Shown here in pieces: positions 33,099-46,204 of a stretch of 64,000 bases of DNA; position 1 is the stretch's first letter; every line of letters starts with the position of its first letter. The stretch is taken from contig NC_057863.1 in assembly GCF_019393635.1 (NCBI RefSeq), forward strand, positions 640,451,806 to 640,515,805, given 5' to 3'. Position numbers and translations under genes: made by a program. The stretch comes from Dromiciops gliroides. Lineage: Eukaryota > Chordata > Mammalia > Microbiotheria > Microbiotheriidae. Below the pieces are notes generated by a model. The model made no database searches. It was not told the origin of the DNA and saw nothing but the letters and a program-made list of their open reading frames with translations.

Positions 33099-33609
33099 TC
33101 CCAAAATGGCTGACTTCAATTACCCAGACATCTTTTGGAACTTTCTTCCTACCAGAAGCTGAGCTGCTAATAACTTCTTGACTTATCTTCCCATCTCTTC
33201 CTTCTGTTGGAAGAACCAAAAAGAAGGAATCCAATTTTGGATCTGATTCTTGCCAACAAGGAGAAGCTGGTTGCTGGGCAGAAATGATGGAGACCTTGGG
33301 GGAGATAACCACTATCTTCTCGAGTTTGTGATAAAGAAGTGAGGAAAGTCAGGTACAGTTTGACATACACCCTTTTTGGGGAAAGAACGGGTTTCAAAGG
33401 GTTCAAAGGATCCCATGAACTAAAATCCTGCTGTGACAGCAATCTGCCCACGAGGAGACGTGAAACTCTCAGGAAAACAATTCTGATGATAAGAAAGCAT
33501 AGGGATTGTCTTAAAAGACACGTGGATGCACAGGGAGCTCATAATTGACCTTTTCCTAAAGTTACATACAGAAGATGAAAACAAGGGCAAATAGGAGAGG
33601 TTTTGATTC

Positions 33610-33720
33610 AGTGAACTCAAATAAGCATTTATTAATCACCTACTGCATGCCAGGTAGCATTCCAGGCAATAGGGACCCAAAGACAGAAACATCAATAGCG
33701 GCAGCACAGTCTATAAGAAT
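33610..33720 (-). mobile_element. L2 terminus, reverse, inside the CR1 relic
   Basis: AAGCATTTATTAATCACCTA, GCATGCCAGGTAGCATTCCA, ATAGGGACCCAAAGACAGAA. Confidence 0.7.
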
Positions 33721-34257
33721 AATGTCAAGGTGTTGGTGTTCAGAGTGAACCAAGGCTGATAAGGAAAGCCAAGGGATGACAAAAAGTTCTTGCTATTGTT
33801 GTTTTAAGGTATAATGAGAAAAAGAGGACCACAATAGTAGGAATCAGGCCTCTGCTTCGGGAGGACAGATCAGTAACTGAAAAGAGAGAGAAGGGATAGC
33901 TTTTCCACTTTAATTTTGGTTCTGTTTTCTCTGCCAAGGAGAACGACCTTTGCACTAGAGATGTCAGAACCAAAATGACTGAGTGGGAGCTGATAGAAGT
34001 GGAGAGGACCTCAGAGAGTCCCTTAATGAATTCTCATCACTCAGCCGCACTACACCACATCTTCCAGGGCTGGAAGAACCGGCAAGCTGCTCTGCTGTTG
34101 TTAGGGCTATCTGAAGGATCTTGGAGGACAGGAGAGACAGCAGGATTGGAGAAGGGGGGGAAAGAGGGAAGAGAACAGAAACTACAAAATTACCAGGCCC
34201 ATAAACTTGGCTTCAATTTCTAGGAATGTGATATAATATGTTATTAAAGAAATAGGG

Positions 34258-34430
34258 GGTGGGGCAGCTAGGTGGCGCAGTGGATAAAGCACAGGCCCTG
34301 GATTCAGGAGGACCTGAGTTCAAATCTAGCCTCAGACACTTGACACTTACTAGCTGTGTGACCCTGGGCAAGTCACTTAACCCTCATTGCCCTGAAAACA
34401 AACAAACAAAAAACTCAAAAAACAAAATAA
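34258..34430 (+). mobile_element. CORE-SINE
   Basis: GGGGCAGCTAGGTGGCGCAG through CATTGCCCTGA and an (AAAC)n-type tail. AAAGAAATAGGG flanks both sides. Confidence 0.95.
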
Positions 34431-34680
34431 AAGAAATAGGGTCTGTAACACAAGTGGCCAACAGAGAGTCAACACGGAAAGCAAAGGTCACACCAGACCA
34501 AGAGAATTTCCTTTTAGGTCAAGGTCGCTAAGTTGCTGGGCTAGGGGAAGGCTCTGTCTGGAGTTTACCTAGATTTTCAGCAAAGCTCCTGACAAAGTAG
34601 CTTGTTTTTTCTGTGGAATAGTGGAGAGGTGGGGGCTAGAGGGTAATATAGTCAGACAGGTTTGGAATTGGTTGAATGAC

Positions 34681-34890
34681 TTGTTGTTTATCTTATGCTT
34701 CATTCTCCAAGAGGACCATGACATTGAGGTGCTGTCATGACTTGCACTGAATTAGATTTAAGTGAGGGAGGGCTGTGCAAGGTCACCAGTTTCACTCTCT
34801 CCTCTGGAGCCCATTGGAGTCCAGAGGCAGTGGGAGACCTTGGCCTTTTTAGTCTAGGTCTTTCCTTTGTACCCGGACGAAGCACCTGGA
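34681..34890 (-). mobile_element. RTE-type SINE tail (copy 1), tail orientation reverse
   Basis: CCAAGAGGACCATGACATTG, TGTCATGACTTGCACTGAAT, AAGTGAGGGAGGGCTGTGCA. The same family, reversed, forms the 3' part of the composite at 56625-56935. Confidence 0.65.
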
Positions 34891-35285
34891 GGCCGGGATG
34901 TTAGGGCGGCAATGAAAGGACATAGGGGTGTTTAATCTGGAGAAGGTGGAGTGGGGGCACAATAACATCTTCACTGTTCCAGGAAGGATGGGTGGAAGTT
35001 CCTAAGAAGTCAGCTTAGGGTTGACATAGAGGAAAAAAACAACACCCCTTTTTTTCTTTTTCTTTTTGGACTAGACTTATGGTTTCACTGGTAAAGGAAA
35101 CTCCTGGTGTAGAATCTCTCTGTGTTATTAATGTGCAGGTTGACACTTGTTTGAGAACTTGGAAAGAGAGTTACCCAATCATGTGGGATTCCTATAGGCT
35201 GCCCTGACATTCCCGGTCACTTGAGGTCCTTAAGCAGAGTCTGCATGATTCACAGGCTTTCCTTCTACAGACAGCAGTCATTTTT

Positions 35286-35437
35286 GGTTTTTTTTTGTTT
35301 TTTTTAGGCAATGGGGGTTAAGTGACTTGCCCGCGGTCACACAGCTAGTAAGTGTCAAGTGTCTGAGGCCGGATTTGAACTCAGGTACTCCTGAGTCCAG
35401 GGCTGGTGCTTTAACCACTTCGCCATCTAGCTGCCCC
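35286..35437 (-). mobile_element. CORE-SINE, reverse
   Basis: Duplication GACARCAGTCATTTTT at 35270-35285 and 35438-35453, one mismatch. Confidence 0.95.
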
Positions 35438-35453
35438 GACAACAGTCATTTTT

Positions 35454-35690
35454 AAGTCATAACCAACTCTTCATGACCCCATCTGGGCTTTTCTTGGCAG
35501 GGATCCTGGAGTGGTTTAGTCATTTCCTTCTCCAGCTCATTTTACAGCTGAGGAAACTGAGGCAGACAAAGTGAAGTGACTTGCCCAGGGTCACACAGCT
35601 AAGAAGCGTCTGAGGTCTGATCTTTACTCTGGTCTTCCTGATTGCAGTCCCAGTGCTCTGTGAACTATGACGCCACCTATTGGCCTGATA
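35454..35690 (-). mobile_element. Long-form CORE-SINE, reverse
   Basis: AAGTCATAACCAACTCTTCA, GGCAGGGATCCTGGAGTGGT, GCTCATTTTACAGCTGAGGA, GGTCACACAGCTAAGAAGCG. Confidence 0.85.
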
Positions 35691-36045
35691 ATAGTAACAA
35701 CAACAATTATTACTACTACTACAACAGCTAGCATTTAAACGGCGCTCTAAGGTTTGCAAAGCACTCTACAAATATCTATTTGAACTTCACAACAACCATG
35801 GGAGGTAGGTGCTATTATACTGTTCTATACTATTCCTTGAGCCCAGGCTAGGCCTTGGAACGTTGGTCAAAGTCACAGGGAAGGAGGGCCGCTTGCAATG
35901 GATGGATAGAAGGAGGGTTGGGTAGGTGGATTCTGCCTCCGATACGTGGTAATAGGTGCTATTATATTCATTTTACAGATGAGGAAACTGAGGCAAACGA
36001 AGATGAACCAGCTTGCCCAAGGTCACACAGGGAGTGAGTATGGGA
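35691..36045 (-). mobile_element. MIR/THER1 3' fragments, reverse
   Basis: 35700-35820: CTCTAAGGTTTGCAAAGCAC, ACTTCACAACAACCATGGGA. 35945-36040: TTTTACAGATGAGGAAACTG, GCCCAAGGTCACACAGGGAG. Confidence 0.7.
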
Positions 36046-36049
36046 GTCA

Positions 36050-38033
36050 GGACGGGGCCCTGCCTTTGAGAACAGCACATACTCTGTATAATTGGAGGAA
36101 GAGGGAGGAAAGACTGCTGGGAAAGAAGGCAGAGGGGACCCTGACTTTCATAGCCAGAAGGGGTCCCCAACTTCTCCTGGATGACTTGGAGAGGCCCAGA
36201 GCAGGGTCTCCTCCTCTGGACGGAGGAGCCTCCATCCCTCCTGGCTCAAGGGCCAGGGGGCTTCACTCCTCTGCTTTCTCCCTCCCGAGCCCCAAGGCCT
36301 CTGTTTGTTTTTTTTCTGGAACCAGAGTTGCCTCAACCCAGATGCAGCCTTCCCCGGGAGCGGGGAGAGCAAAGCTTAGCAGGAAGAGGGGAGCTGATAA
36401 GGGATGAGGTATCTGGCCAAGGGTCCTGGCTTCTGAGAACAGCTTCCTGTATTTACAGGAAGCTCTGATACTAGTGGCCACACTCTTGGGTAAACACGGC
36501 TCTAGGCAGCAGAAAATGAGAGAGGCTGATAACCACCCCCCCTCATCTCCCCTTTTTGGCTTCTATTGGGAAATAACAAGGTTTAGTGGCTGTTTGGTCA
36601 CAATTGCCTGTCTCTGGGGAGCCAGGTATCCTGGGAAGCTCTCATGGAAGGCAAGGCACTCCAGACTTCCCAAGGGGAGTGAACCACTCCTTCCCATGGC
36701 CCCTGGCTCTCTTGGACTGATGCCATTGGAAGCTAGGAATTAGTGATACCACACTTGTTAAATTCCCCTGCCTATCCCCCAACCCCATACCCACCCCTAC
36801 CCTCCAGGTAAGTCACAGACAGCAGCCGAGGCCCTCCCAAAGGTGGGTTGGATATCTTTTCCAAATACAGGAAGGAGTAGGGAGGGAGGTGTATTTGTCT
36901 CCATTAGACAGATGGGAACATTGACACCAGCATGAGACCATCTCTACTTTCCAGCACTTTCCCCTTGTGCAGGCATAGGACCTGAGTAATGAATATACAT
37001 GAGGATGCAGGCCTCTTTATTTAGGGGAGAAACAGGGAGGGAAGGGGCCTTAGTTCTAGTCTCCCAGCTTATAAGGCATGGGTCCTTGGAGGTCAGAAGA
37101 GAAGGAATCATAGTTAGCCTGGACCTACATTGGGGAGGGAATTGATGGGGGACTCAGGAGGAGCTCACCTGAGAAGAAACCGACTGTGTCATAATCTCTT
37201 ATTTTAACTGATTCTTGCTCAGTAGATGCTAAAGTCTGATTCACCTTCTGAGCACCCTGGGGTAAAGTCCCAATGACCTCACCTTAGTTACAGTTCTAAT
37301 CAGAAGCAGCCCTGCCCCTATCTAGGATGTACTCTTAGGAATGTTTCTAGAAGCTTCCAGGCTAGGAATTTCCTGGCAGTTAACCTTACACAATCTGGCT
37401 CCCCCTCCTCTGTTCCAAATCTCATCTGGCTGGCCTGAGGAGCTCTTCTTGTCTCAAGAATATTCCATGGTTCCCTAGTGTCCCCAGGATAAATGCCCTC
37501 AGACCCAAACTACCATTCTGGCTTTGTTTCCCATTTGTTCCTCTTCACAAACTCTAGAATCTGGCCAAACTGGACTCTTTCCCCATCCCTGAACATATCC
37601 CCAGGGAGGAGAAAAAGTAGCTTGTGGTCTGGGTCCTCAGGAAGCAGGTCACAAGATGTGTGGGCCCCTTCTCTGGTCCACTTGGGGGGGGGGGGGAGTA
37701 GGAGATAACCCACAGCTGTGCTGTGCTGTCCTAAGGAGCTGGAGGGGACGATGATTCTGGGAAGAAAAATAGCCCCATATCCTGGCAGCGGCACCCCTTC
37801 CCCCCCATTTACAGAGCTAGCCTCTTCAGGGGGTTGCCAGGCCCCAGAGTGGGTGGGTGGGGCTTCCTCAGAGCCCTGTATGTCGGGCCCCAAGCCCTCC
37901 TCTTCCTTTCCCTAGAGTCTTTGCCTGAGAAATGCCCAGCTTGGTGAGCAGAGGGGGCGGAGTGAGGCTGGGGATGGGGTAAGAGCCGGGGTGGGGGGGA
38001 CTCTGTCTGACTGGTAGAACATCTGGCTGGCTC
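36050..38033 (-). other. Repeat-poor flank; likely 3' UTR of the tandem-PH gene in its upper half
   Basis: About 2 kb with few recognisable repeats. Downstream of the tandem-PH stop the first canonical AATAAA on the minus strand is at 37021-37016, which would give a 3' UTR of roughly 1 kb. No convincing exon was found; a G-run occurs at about 37685-37697. Confidence 0.35.
37016..37021 (-). terminator. Candidate polyadenylation signal of the tandem-PH gene
   Basis: TTTATT on the plus strand (AATAAA on the minus strand) is the first canonical hexamer after the stop codon. Confidence 0.35.
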
Positions 38034-38102
38034 TTAAATCCGCTTCAGCTTCTTGGGAATAACCGGTGGCTGGATGGGCATGGAAGGCAGCTGCATGTCA
38101 GG
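38034..38102 (-). CDS. Tandem-PH gene, coding exon 12 and stop
   Basis: Acceptor CTCTTCCAG, then 22 codons to TAA at 38036-38034. Encodes a proline-rich, basic end (PDMQLPSMPIQPPVIP, then KKLKRI). The protein stops just after PH2, whereas human PLEKHN1 continues with a long tail. Confidence 0.82.
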   Translation of the reverse strand, partial: PDMQLPSMPIQPPVIPKKLKRI

Positions 38103-41100
38103 CTGGAAGAGATAAAAGGTGGTCAGTTCCCAGGACCAGGCCTGCCTCTTTCTTTCTGCTAAGGTCGGACAGGACTTAGGTCTGATCCGAGGCCATCGCT
38201 CGGCCCTTAGTAAATATACCTTGTTTCCTAATGGGCCATTCTTGCCCCCATGCCCAATAAATCCGGCCTCAGACACTTCCTAGCTGTGTGACCCTGGTCA
38301 AGTCACTTCATGTTTCCCTCAGTTTCCTCATCCGTAAAATGAGGCGGAGAAGGGAATGGCAAAGCATGCCAGCATCTTTGCCAAGACGTGATGAAAGTCG
38401 GATGTGACCAATAAAACAGTAGACAGAAGTTTCAGAGGACTGGGCCCAACTTTCTTGCTCTGTGTTACTCCCAGGCGCTAAGCTCCCTGAGGGCAGGGCT
38501 CAGGTCTGTCCCTCCTCTGTCTCCCTCATCCTGTAAACTCCTCTGTGCTCTTCTCCCAGACCTCCCCATCAGAGTTCAGACAGATCTTTCTTCCCTTCCT
38601 CCTCTACCCCAAACCACATTCCCTGCTTGAAAGTCAGGGGCAGGACAGAGTCCCTGTGCTGGAGTGAGGGAGGGGAGAAGGACACGGAAGTCCAGGAGCT
38701 GAGAGCCAATGGGATAACCTCCTCTTCCCATACCTTCTGCAGGTGGAATAGACACGTCTCATAGTCCTCCACCTCTGAGCAGGCCACCAGGATTGGTTCC
38801 ATTAGGTTGCCTAAGTAACACAGAGTGGGTGAGTGGGGCATGGGTTGGCAGAGTGGTGCTGTCCTTAGGTCACCCCTCCCCTCTCTACATCCGCTCTACC
38901 TGTCACTTCAAACTCCAGCCTCCCGAGAATGGCCGACTTCTCCTGAGCCCGGATTCCTGCCCGAGGGAGTTTTCCCTGTGGAGAGGAAGAGGGACATTTT
39001 GGGATGCTGCCTCTCATTTGCCTGTGTCTGCAGGCAGAGCCCTGGATTTAGAGTCAGGGAGACCTGGGTTTGAAACCTACTTCTGACATACACTAAGTGT
39101 GTGACCCTGGACAAGTCATTTATCTCTGACCCTCATTTTCCTCTTCTATAAAATAAGGGACAATCACAGTGCTTTGGTATAGGACCTGGCCCTCAGGGCT
39201 GTGAGGACCAAATGAAATGATGTCTTTAAAGTGCTTTGCAAACCTTAGAATGATGTAGAAATGGGAGCTATGATTATCATCTACAGAGTTTGTCCCCAGC
39301 CTTGCTCATACACACCCTCTTTGCTTCTGGGAATTACCTCCTATCTGCTCACTCCTCCAAGAAGCCCACCTTGATTCCTTCAGCCCCCATTCATTGCTTC
39401 CTCCCCTGAGTCCTGACAGCATTTAACCCGCACACCTTTTCTCTTGAGTTCCCAGAAAGAGTCATCTGATAGCTCCCCCCATCCCCCAGTAGTGAACTTC
39501 CTGAGGGCTCAGCCAAGGCCTATCTCTCTTCCTTTTCCTCCCAAACTGTGAGGTCTCTGGGGGCAAGGACTGGTCTCATTCCTCTTTTACCTCTGTCCAA
39601 GACTGTCCCCGGCTCTTTCCTCCAATACAGCCGAGGTCAAGGTTATCCTGACGAGGGGGTCAGGGGGCCGGGGGCAGGCAAATGTGATTGAACGAGAAAG
39701 ACAGAGACAGACAGAGACAGAGAAACAGAGACAAAGAAATAGAGACAAAGATAGAGACAGACAGAGAGACAGAGCTGGTGCTCCTTGATTAGTTGTTAGC
39801 CCTTTGTTCTTTTCTTGGTTTGGGGTCCCTTTAATGACCTCCCCATTGTGGGCATTAAGAAAGCCCTGATCCCTGGGGCCCCTGGGGGCCAGAGGTAATT
39901 CTCTACCTGGTAGATGAGGCCAGAGTCTCCAGGGCTCAGAGACAAGAACACCAAGTTCTCGGCAAACAGAAGCAGGAGGCGATCTTGAAACTCCTATAGA
40001 AAAGACAGTGTGAGAGAAGGCTGCAGTCCAGGGGCCCCACAGTAGCCTGGGACTGGCCGGGGAGCCTGACCCGGCCCTCAGCTCCCTCCCTGACTCTATG
40101 CGTGGGTGGCTCTGGGCAGGTCACTGTCCTCTCTGTATGTCACTTTGGTCACCCACATGATGGGGACCACAATACTCGGGAATCCTCCCCTTCCATGACC
40201 ATTCTGAGAAAAAGACTGTGTAAGCTGTAATAATGCTATTCGTGGTTGTCACTTTGTATGTTTCATAGATAAGGGAGGGTAAGGCAGTGAAAAACATTTT
40301 TTACAAATAAAAATCCATTCTGTGACATCATTGGTAATAGTCTGGGAGGTGGTGCAGGGGACAGTCCAGGGGAGTCCCTTGGAGGCCTCTTCCTTCCCCC
40401 CACCCCCAGCAGATCACTCACCCTGGAGCCCACATAGGCCACCTGGACGGGCATCAGAGCTTGCATTGGCCCCAGGTGCTGGATGGGCTTCCCTTCCCAC
40501 TGCTGGATGGGAGAGCAGAGGAGGCGACTTCGGAGCTCTTGCCTCTTCCAAGGTTCATCACAGGGAACCTGCAGGACCCCTGATCAGGGTGTCTGGAGGG
40601 CCCACCCCTCCCCTCCTCCCCCTTTGCCTAACTCAGCCCAGCGTGGGACATGGGACCCAGCATGTAGCTTCCAGACTCTGCTCCTCCAGCCAAGCCCAGC
40701 CTGGGAACCAGGATGGAGGGCCTAGCCCCGCAGCCCAGGCCTAGCTCCCCCTTGCCCAGTCTCCCAGCTCAGGCCCCAGCTCAGATCTACCCCAATAATC
40801 TAGCCTAGCCTGGGAACCAGGGGCTAAGATCCAGGACCCAGCCTCTAGCCTTGTCCCTCCAGCATAGCTCATCTTGAGACCAGGGGTGCAGGATCCATTC
40901 TTCCAAGACTCAGCCCCACTCTTCAACCTAGCCCAGTCCCAGGCCCCAGGCCCCCAGACGGGAACCTAGATCCCAGGATGCAGACCAAGCTATCCTGATA
41001 CCTAAGCCCAGAGCCAGCCTTTCAACACAGCCCTGGTCAGCCTACTAGCATTCACCGGAGCCAAGGAGCCCCAGACCAAGCCCCTAGCTCAGCCCCAGGC

Positions 41101-43222
41101 CTCATGCCTTGGATCCCAGGAACGAGCCCCTAAGGCCCAATGAAGCCCAATGTAGTAGCAGGAATCCTTCAGCCTAGCCCAGTCCAGCCTGGGACCCGTG
41201 ACCCAAGACTAACTCCCAGTCTATTAATAGGGACCCTCCAGCTTAGCCCAAGCCAGGCCAGGCTGGACGGGACCTAGTCCAACCATCTCCTAAACCTCCT
41301 GCCCTCAGGCGGGGTTGGGGGGTGAGGCATGTGGGTGGGATGGGAGCCCAAGTCACCAGGGCCCTGGTTGTCTGAAAGCAGGGGACCTGGGAGGAAGGCG
41401 GGAGGGGAGGGGAGGGGAGGCAGGCTCGGGGCCAAGGAAGCTGACAGCTGTTGTTTGATGGAGGCTTCTGGGTCCTAAAGTGGCTCATGCCTGCCCTCTA
41501 GTGACGAACACGGGGATCATGTCAGACTAGGGAGAGGACTCAGCCCCAGTGCAGAATGGATTGCCTCGCAGAGTTCGGCCCAGGGCTCCTCTTGGTCCCC
41601 AGAGGGTTCTTCTCCAAGCACCCTCTGCCCATGGCCTTCCCTGCAGAGACAGGGCTGGCGGTAATCGCAGCGGCTGGGGCTCTAGCTGCCTTTGGGCAGG
41701 CCTTGTCTCCTGTCTGAGCCTATTCCCCTGTCTGTAGAATGATGAGGCTGGAGGTGATCGTCTCTAAAGTCCTCTCCCAGCTCTTGGATGGCCTCCCTCT
41801 TGTATCCTCTCAGGCCCCTTGTACCACCTGCCAAGGTCTCCTTGGGCAGAGGCAACTCGGACTAGTGGCGAGTACTTTGGATTAGAAGTCACCTTGAGAG
41901 GCAGCTAGGTGGCAGTAGATAAAGCACCAGCCCTGGATTCAGGAGGACCTGAGTTCAAATCCAGCCTCAGACACTTGACACTTACTAGCTGTGTGACCCT
42001 GGGCAAGTCACTTAACCCTCATTGCCCCGCCAAGAAAAAAAAAGTCACCTTGGCAGATGAGTGAAGGATGGATTGGAGTTGGAGGAGGGAGAGATTAAAG
42101 GCAGGGAGGCCATCTAGGAAGCCATTGGAACAGGCCAGGTGAGAGGTGGTATAACCTGAACAAGATTGCTGGCTGTGTATGGAAGAAAAGTTATGAAATT
42201 TGATGAAAATTGGCAATAGATCAGATCCGTGGGGTGAGTGTGACTGGGGGTCAAGGATGGCGCTGAGGCTCCCAGACTGGGTGGGAGGGTGGTGCCCTCA
42301 ACAGTAATTGGGCAAACTTGGAAGAAGGGAAAGATAAAGAGTTGAGTTTTGGACATGTTGAGGTGGAGGTGCTTATAGAGAGCTGTCATGTTCTGCATAT
42401 TAGAAAGGCAGCTTGTGGTATGCACCTAGCTCAGAGCAGAGAGAGGACTGGACATTTGAAGTGGGTAGAGATAGTCATGTGCAAAGAGATGCTAATTGAA
42501 CCCATGGCTGCTGGTGACATCACCAAAGGGGATGGTATAGAGTGGAGGTCGCTGTTCTATTGGACTTAGGAAGGTAAGGACCATTTTTTTAACCCATGTG
42601 CCACCTGAAAGCAAGGTCACATTTGTCCCTCTGACTGCCAAACTTCATTATAAAGGGAGAAGAAAAGAAGGTTGTAGGACAAAGACCTGTGGGACCCCCA
42701 TGGTTAGTGGGCATGGTCTAGATCAAAGCAAAGGAGACAGAAGTGGTCAGCTAAGTAGGGGGGGGAAGGAGGATGGGGTGGGGCAGTCCTGAAAACCCAG
42801 AGAGAAGAGAGTATCAGGGAGGAGAGAGTGATCCACAATGCCAAAGACTGAAGAGAAATCAAGTGTGAGAACTGAGAAAAGGCTACTGGATCTGGCAATT
42901 AAGAGATCACTGGTGGGGGCAGCTAGGTGGTGCAGTGGATAGAGCACCGGCCCTGGAGTCAGGAGTACCTGAGTTCAAATCTGGCCTCAGACACTTAACA
43001 CTTACTAGCTGTGTGACCCTAGGCAAGTCACTTAACCCCAATTGCCTCACTAAAAACAAAACAAAAAGGAAAAACAAGAGATCACTGGTGGGGAAGCTAG
43101 GTGGTGCAGTGGATAGAGTACTGGCTCTGGAGTCAGGAGGACCTGAGTTCAAATTTGGCCTCAGACACTTGACACTTCCTAGGTGTGTAACCCTGAACAA
43201 GTCACTAAACCTCAATTGCCTC

Positions 43223-43283
<61 letters not shown>

Positions 43284-46160
43284 ACTAGATCACTGGGAAC
43301 TTTGGAGAGAGGGGTTTGAAGGAGGTCAGAAGCCAAATTGCAGAGAGTGAAGAAGAGAGTGGAAGAAAAGGAAGTGGAGGCACCTTTTGTAGACAGGCTC
43401 CTCAAGGAGGTTAGCCACAAAAGGCAGAAGAAATATGGGACACTAGTGGAGATGGATGGATCAAATGAGAGTTTAAGAATGAAGAAGACATGGGCATGTT
43501 TGTTGTTTGTCCTTTGTTTTTGAAGAGGGCCAATGACATCCCGAGGGTGATGTCTTGACTTGCATGTGAATTGGATTGAAGTGAGGCAGAGAGGCACAAG
43601 GCTGTCAGACTCACTCTCTCTTACAGAATCATGGAAATCTAGTAGCAAGACAGAAGTCAAGATGACTGGCAATGACCCAGGATGCAGTGGGTGACCATGG
43701 CATCCACAATGCCTTACCAAGCTCTAAGCACTCCACAGCACCTGCCTCAGCAGCCTTCTTGGCCATTGGAACAAACTGTTCTCATCACCCTAATCATCCA
43801 GGGGAAGTCTCATATGCTTGGGGTAGACACCTCCATAATTCACCAATGGGTTTGAGGCCTGTTGGTAGCCCTCAACCTAGTTTAGCTGTCCACCAAAATG
43901 GTTTATCCAGGTGTGGCTGCTGTGCATGCTACAGCTTCTTGGAGCCACACGTGAGAGTTGGGTGACAGGTGGACACTAAAGATGGATGAACAGACCTGAA
44001 AAGCACTCAACAGCCCTCCCAGCAGAGGTGTTGGTCCTCCCTAAAGAGTCAGTGGACAGGAAGAGACTGAAGATAAGCAAAAAAGTGGGGGATGATAGAG
44101 AAGACAATCTGCTGGGGATGGTGGGAAGGGATGGGATCGAGTACATGAAGGGTTGGCTTTGGCCAGAAGAGCCACGTCTCATCAGAAACTAGAAGGAAGG
44201 AGGAGATAGTGGGGGATGATGTATGACTGATGTGAGGTGAAGAGGGAAGGAAAAAGGGGAGCTCATGAAGAATGGTCTCCATTTTTTCAGGGAAGTCTAA
44301 GGCAAGGTCTTCAGCTGAGAGGGTGAAAGTGCCAAGGGAGGCTTGAGGAGAGACAAGGTTTGGAACACCCTCAGTGGTGAGTGGGATAGCGAATATTTGC
44401 CTTGCAATAGTAAAGATCCAGTTGAGTTGAGATAAAGCGTATTTCCAGCATGGTTTAATGATTTCCTTCAGCTCCATTTAGCTGTTTGTGAGTAGGAGTG
44501 AAAGAGGAGGATGGTGGGAGTAATCCAGGGTTGGATTGGATATGGTCAACAACAGGACAAGGAGATGGGGAATTCTAGTCTAAAGAATAGCGTAGAGTTG
44601 AGCTGGTTCACTAAGGGGTTGTTGAGATAGGGAAGGAAGGAGTATAATGACTACAGGGGTGATGCCTGGGGAAAGAACGGAGAGGTGGGGAGAGTGGAAG
44701 TTATGTGAGGATGAAGAGCAGAGTTAGCAGTCATCAGGCAGAGCGAAAATGGAATGATCAAAGATTATGATCAGATCAAGGGGCGTCATAGCCTGTGAAC
44801 GTGGAAATGGAATAGTATGAGTGACTCATTCACAAGATCGATGGCGTGTGACCATAAGATGAAGGATATGAGCATTCACGACTGTTTATGACTAAGGTGA
44901 AGTGGAGGAACAAATCAGGAAAGGTGAGTAGACTGAGAAAGTTCGGGTATTTGAAGGTGTATCAGTATGCATGTTGAAATCCCATAGTTAGGAGGGCAAG
45001 GTTGCTTAGTGAAGGTGGAAGAGGGAAAGTCTTAAAGGTGATGGGGAGTAAGGCAGACCCCAATGTATCAGGGAATATGAGAAAAAGCAGAGCCAATATT
45101 GGAAAGAGCAATGAGGAAAGTGACTTCATTAGGAGGAAGTCATATCCCAGAGGGGGCCAGAGAATAAATAGGAAGAGTGAGAGAGAGGTTTATTAATTAT
45201 GCTGTAGGCATTCCAGAGGGCTTTCTATACCGGCTGATCTAGAGTGAAAACACTGGGGTTTAGGGTTGAGGTGGATAGGAGTAAGGAGCAGCCTGGGGAG
45301 ATGGGGAGCAGGGTTTGTAACTTGGGAGCTGGGGTTTCAGAATCATGGGACTGGGGTGAATATAAGGAGGGAACAGAATGATGATGGCTGAGGAATCAGT
45401 CCAGGAAGTATTGGATAGAGGTCTCTTGAGGGAGATATACATAATTAGATTATTCCTTGAGGTCTACCCTTCTAACTCCTTTCCTACTATGACAGGTAGG
45501 ACGACAGGGGGATGGGACACATCTGGGCACCTCTTTACAACTACGTCACAGAGACTCAGGCTCCCTTTCCCCTCTTCTAGTGTTCTCCCCTCAGTGGTCC
45601 TCAGGGATGGAGGCTTCCCCAATTCTCCAAATAGAGACTCACCAGCAGAGACAGGGGACTAGAACAGGGTTCCAAGTTCTGGACTTTTAACTCTTGGATT
45701 CGATGCTGGAGCCCAAGAACCCAGAGTCGGCACTTGTCAGGAGTCCCACAGAAGATGGTCCTGGTTTCAATCATGGAACCTGTGGGAGGACCACCCCACT
45801 ACTGTGTCCAGGGTCCCAAGAGCTTCCAAATCCCCATCTCTTACAAAAAACACCTCAATTGCCCATATCAGGTACAGGGGACCTCAATGATCGGCCCAGG
45901 CATTATAAACACTGAATACCCCAATTCACCACCTCAGGCTCAGATGGCTTCAGTCCCTCTTCTGGGAACAATATGGTTCTGGGTCTTCCATTTACTATCT
46001 GTGTGAGCTTCGGTAAGCTTCTAGTCCTATTTGTACCTCAATTTTCTCATCTGTAGAATGAAGAGGTGACCAGATGGTCCCTAAGGTCCCTTTGAGATAA
46101 AAATTGATGAAATTCTGGTCCTATGGCTTGAATTCTCCATCTAGACAAAGGATTCTTAAC

Positions 46161-46204
<44 letters not shown>

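Larger units (their letters stand above)
33099..34680 (+). mobile_element. CR1-clade LINE relic (endonuclease and reverse-transcriptase fragments)
   Basis: Frameshifted pieces read DFNYPDIFW and a degraded NNFLT...LLEF block (endonuclease), GSWRTGE, then NY..RPINLASISRNVI (RT), and YLDF-SKA-D-V (34565-34600). These are CR1/L3-like RT landmarks in order. A SINE splits it at 34258-34430. Confidence 0.6.
42053..45440 (-). mobile_element. L2 LINE body, reverse, interrupted by two SINEs and an RTE-type element
   Basis: TGAGTGAAGGATGGATTGGA, GTTTTGGACATGTTGAGGTG and CTGGCAATTAAGAGATCACT run to 42900. The text resumes at 43283 (TGGGAACTTTGGAGAGAGGG) and again after 43985. Confidence 0.65.

Noticed and set aside
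36050..36500. Possible exons in open frames on both strands
   Set aside because: No splice-bounded segment of consistent phase links to another exon; frames overlap MIR remnants.
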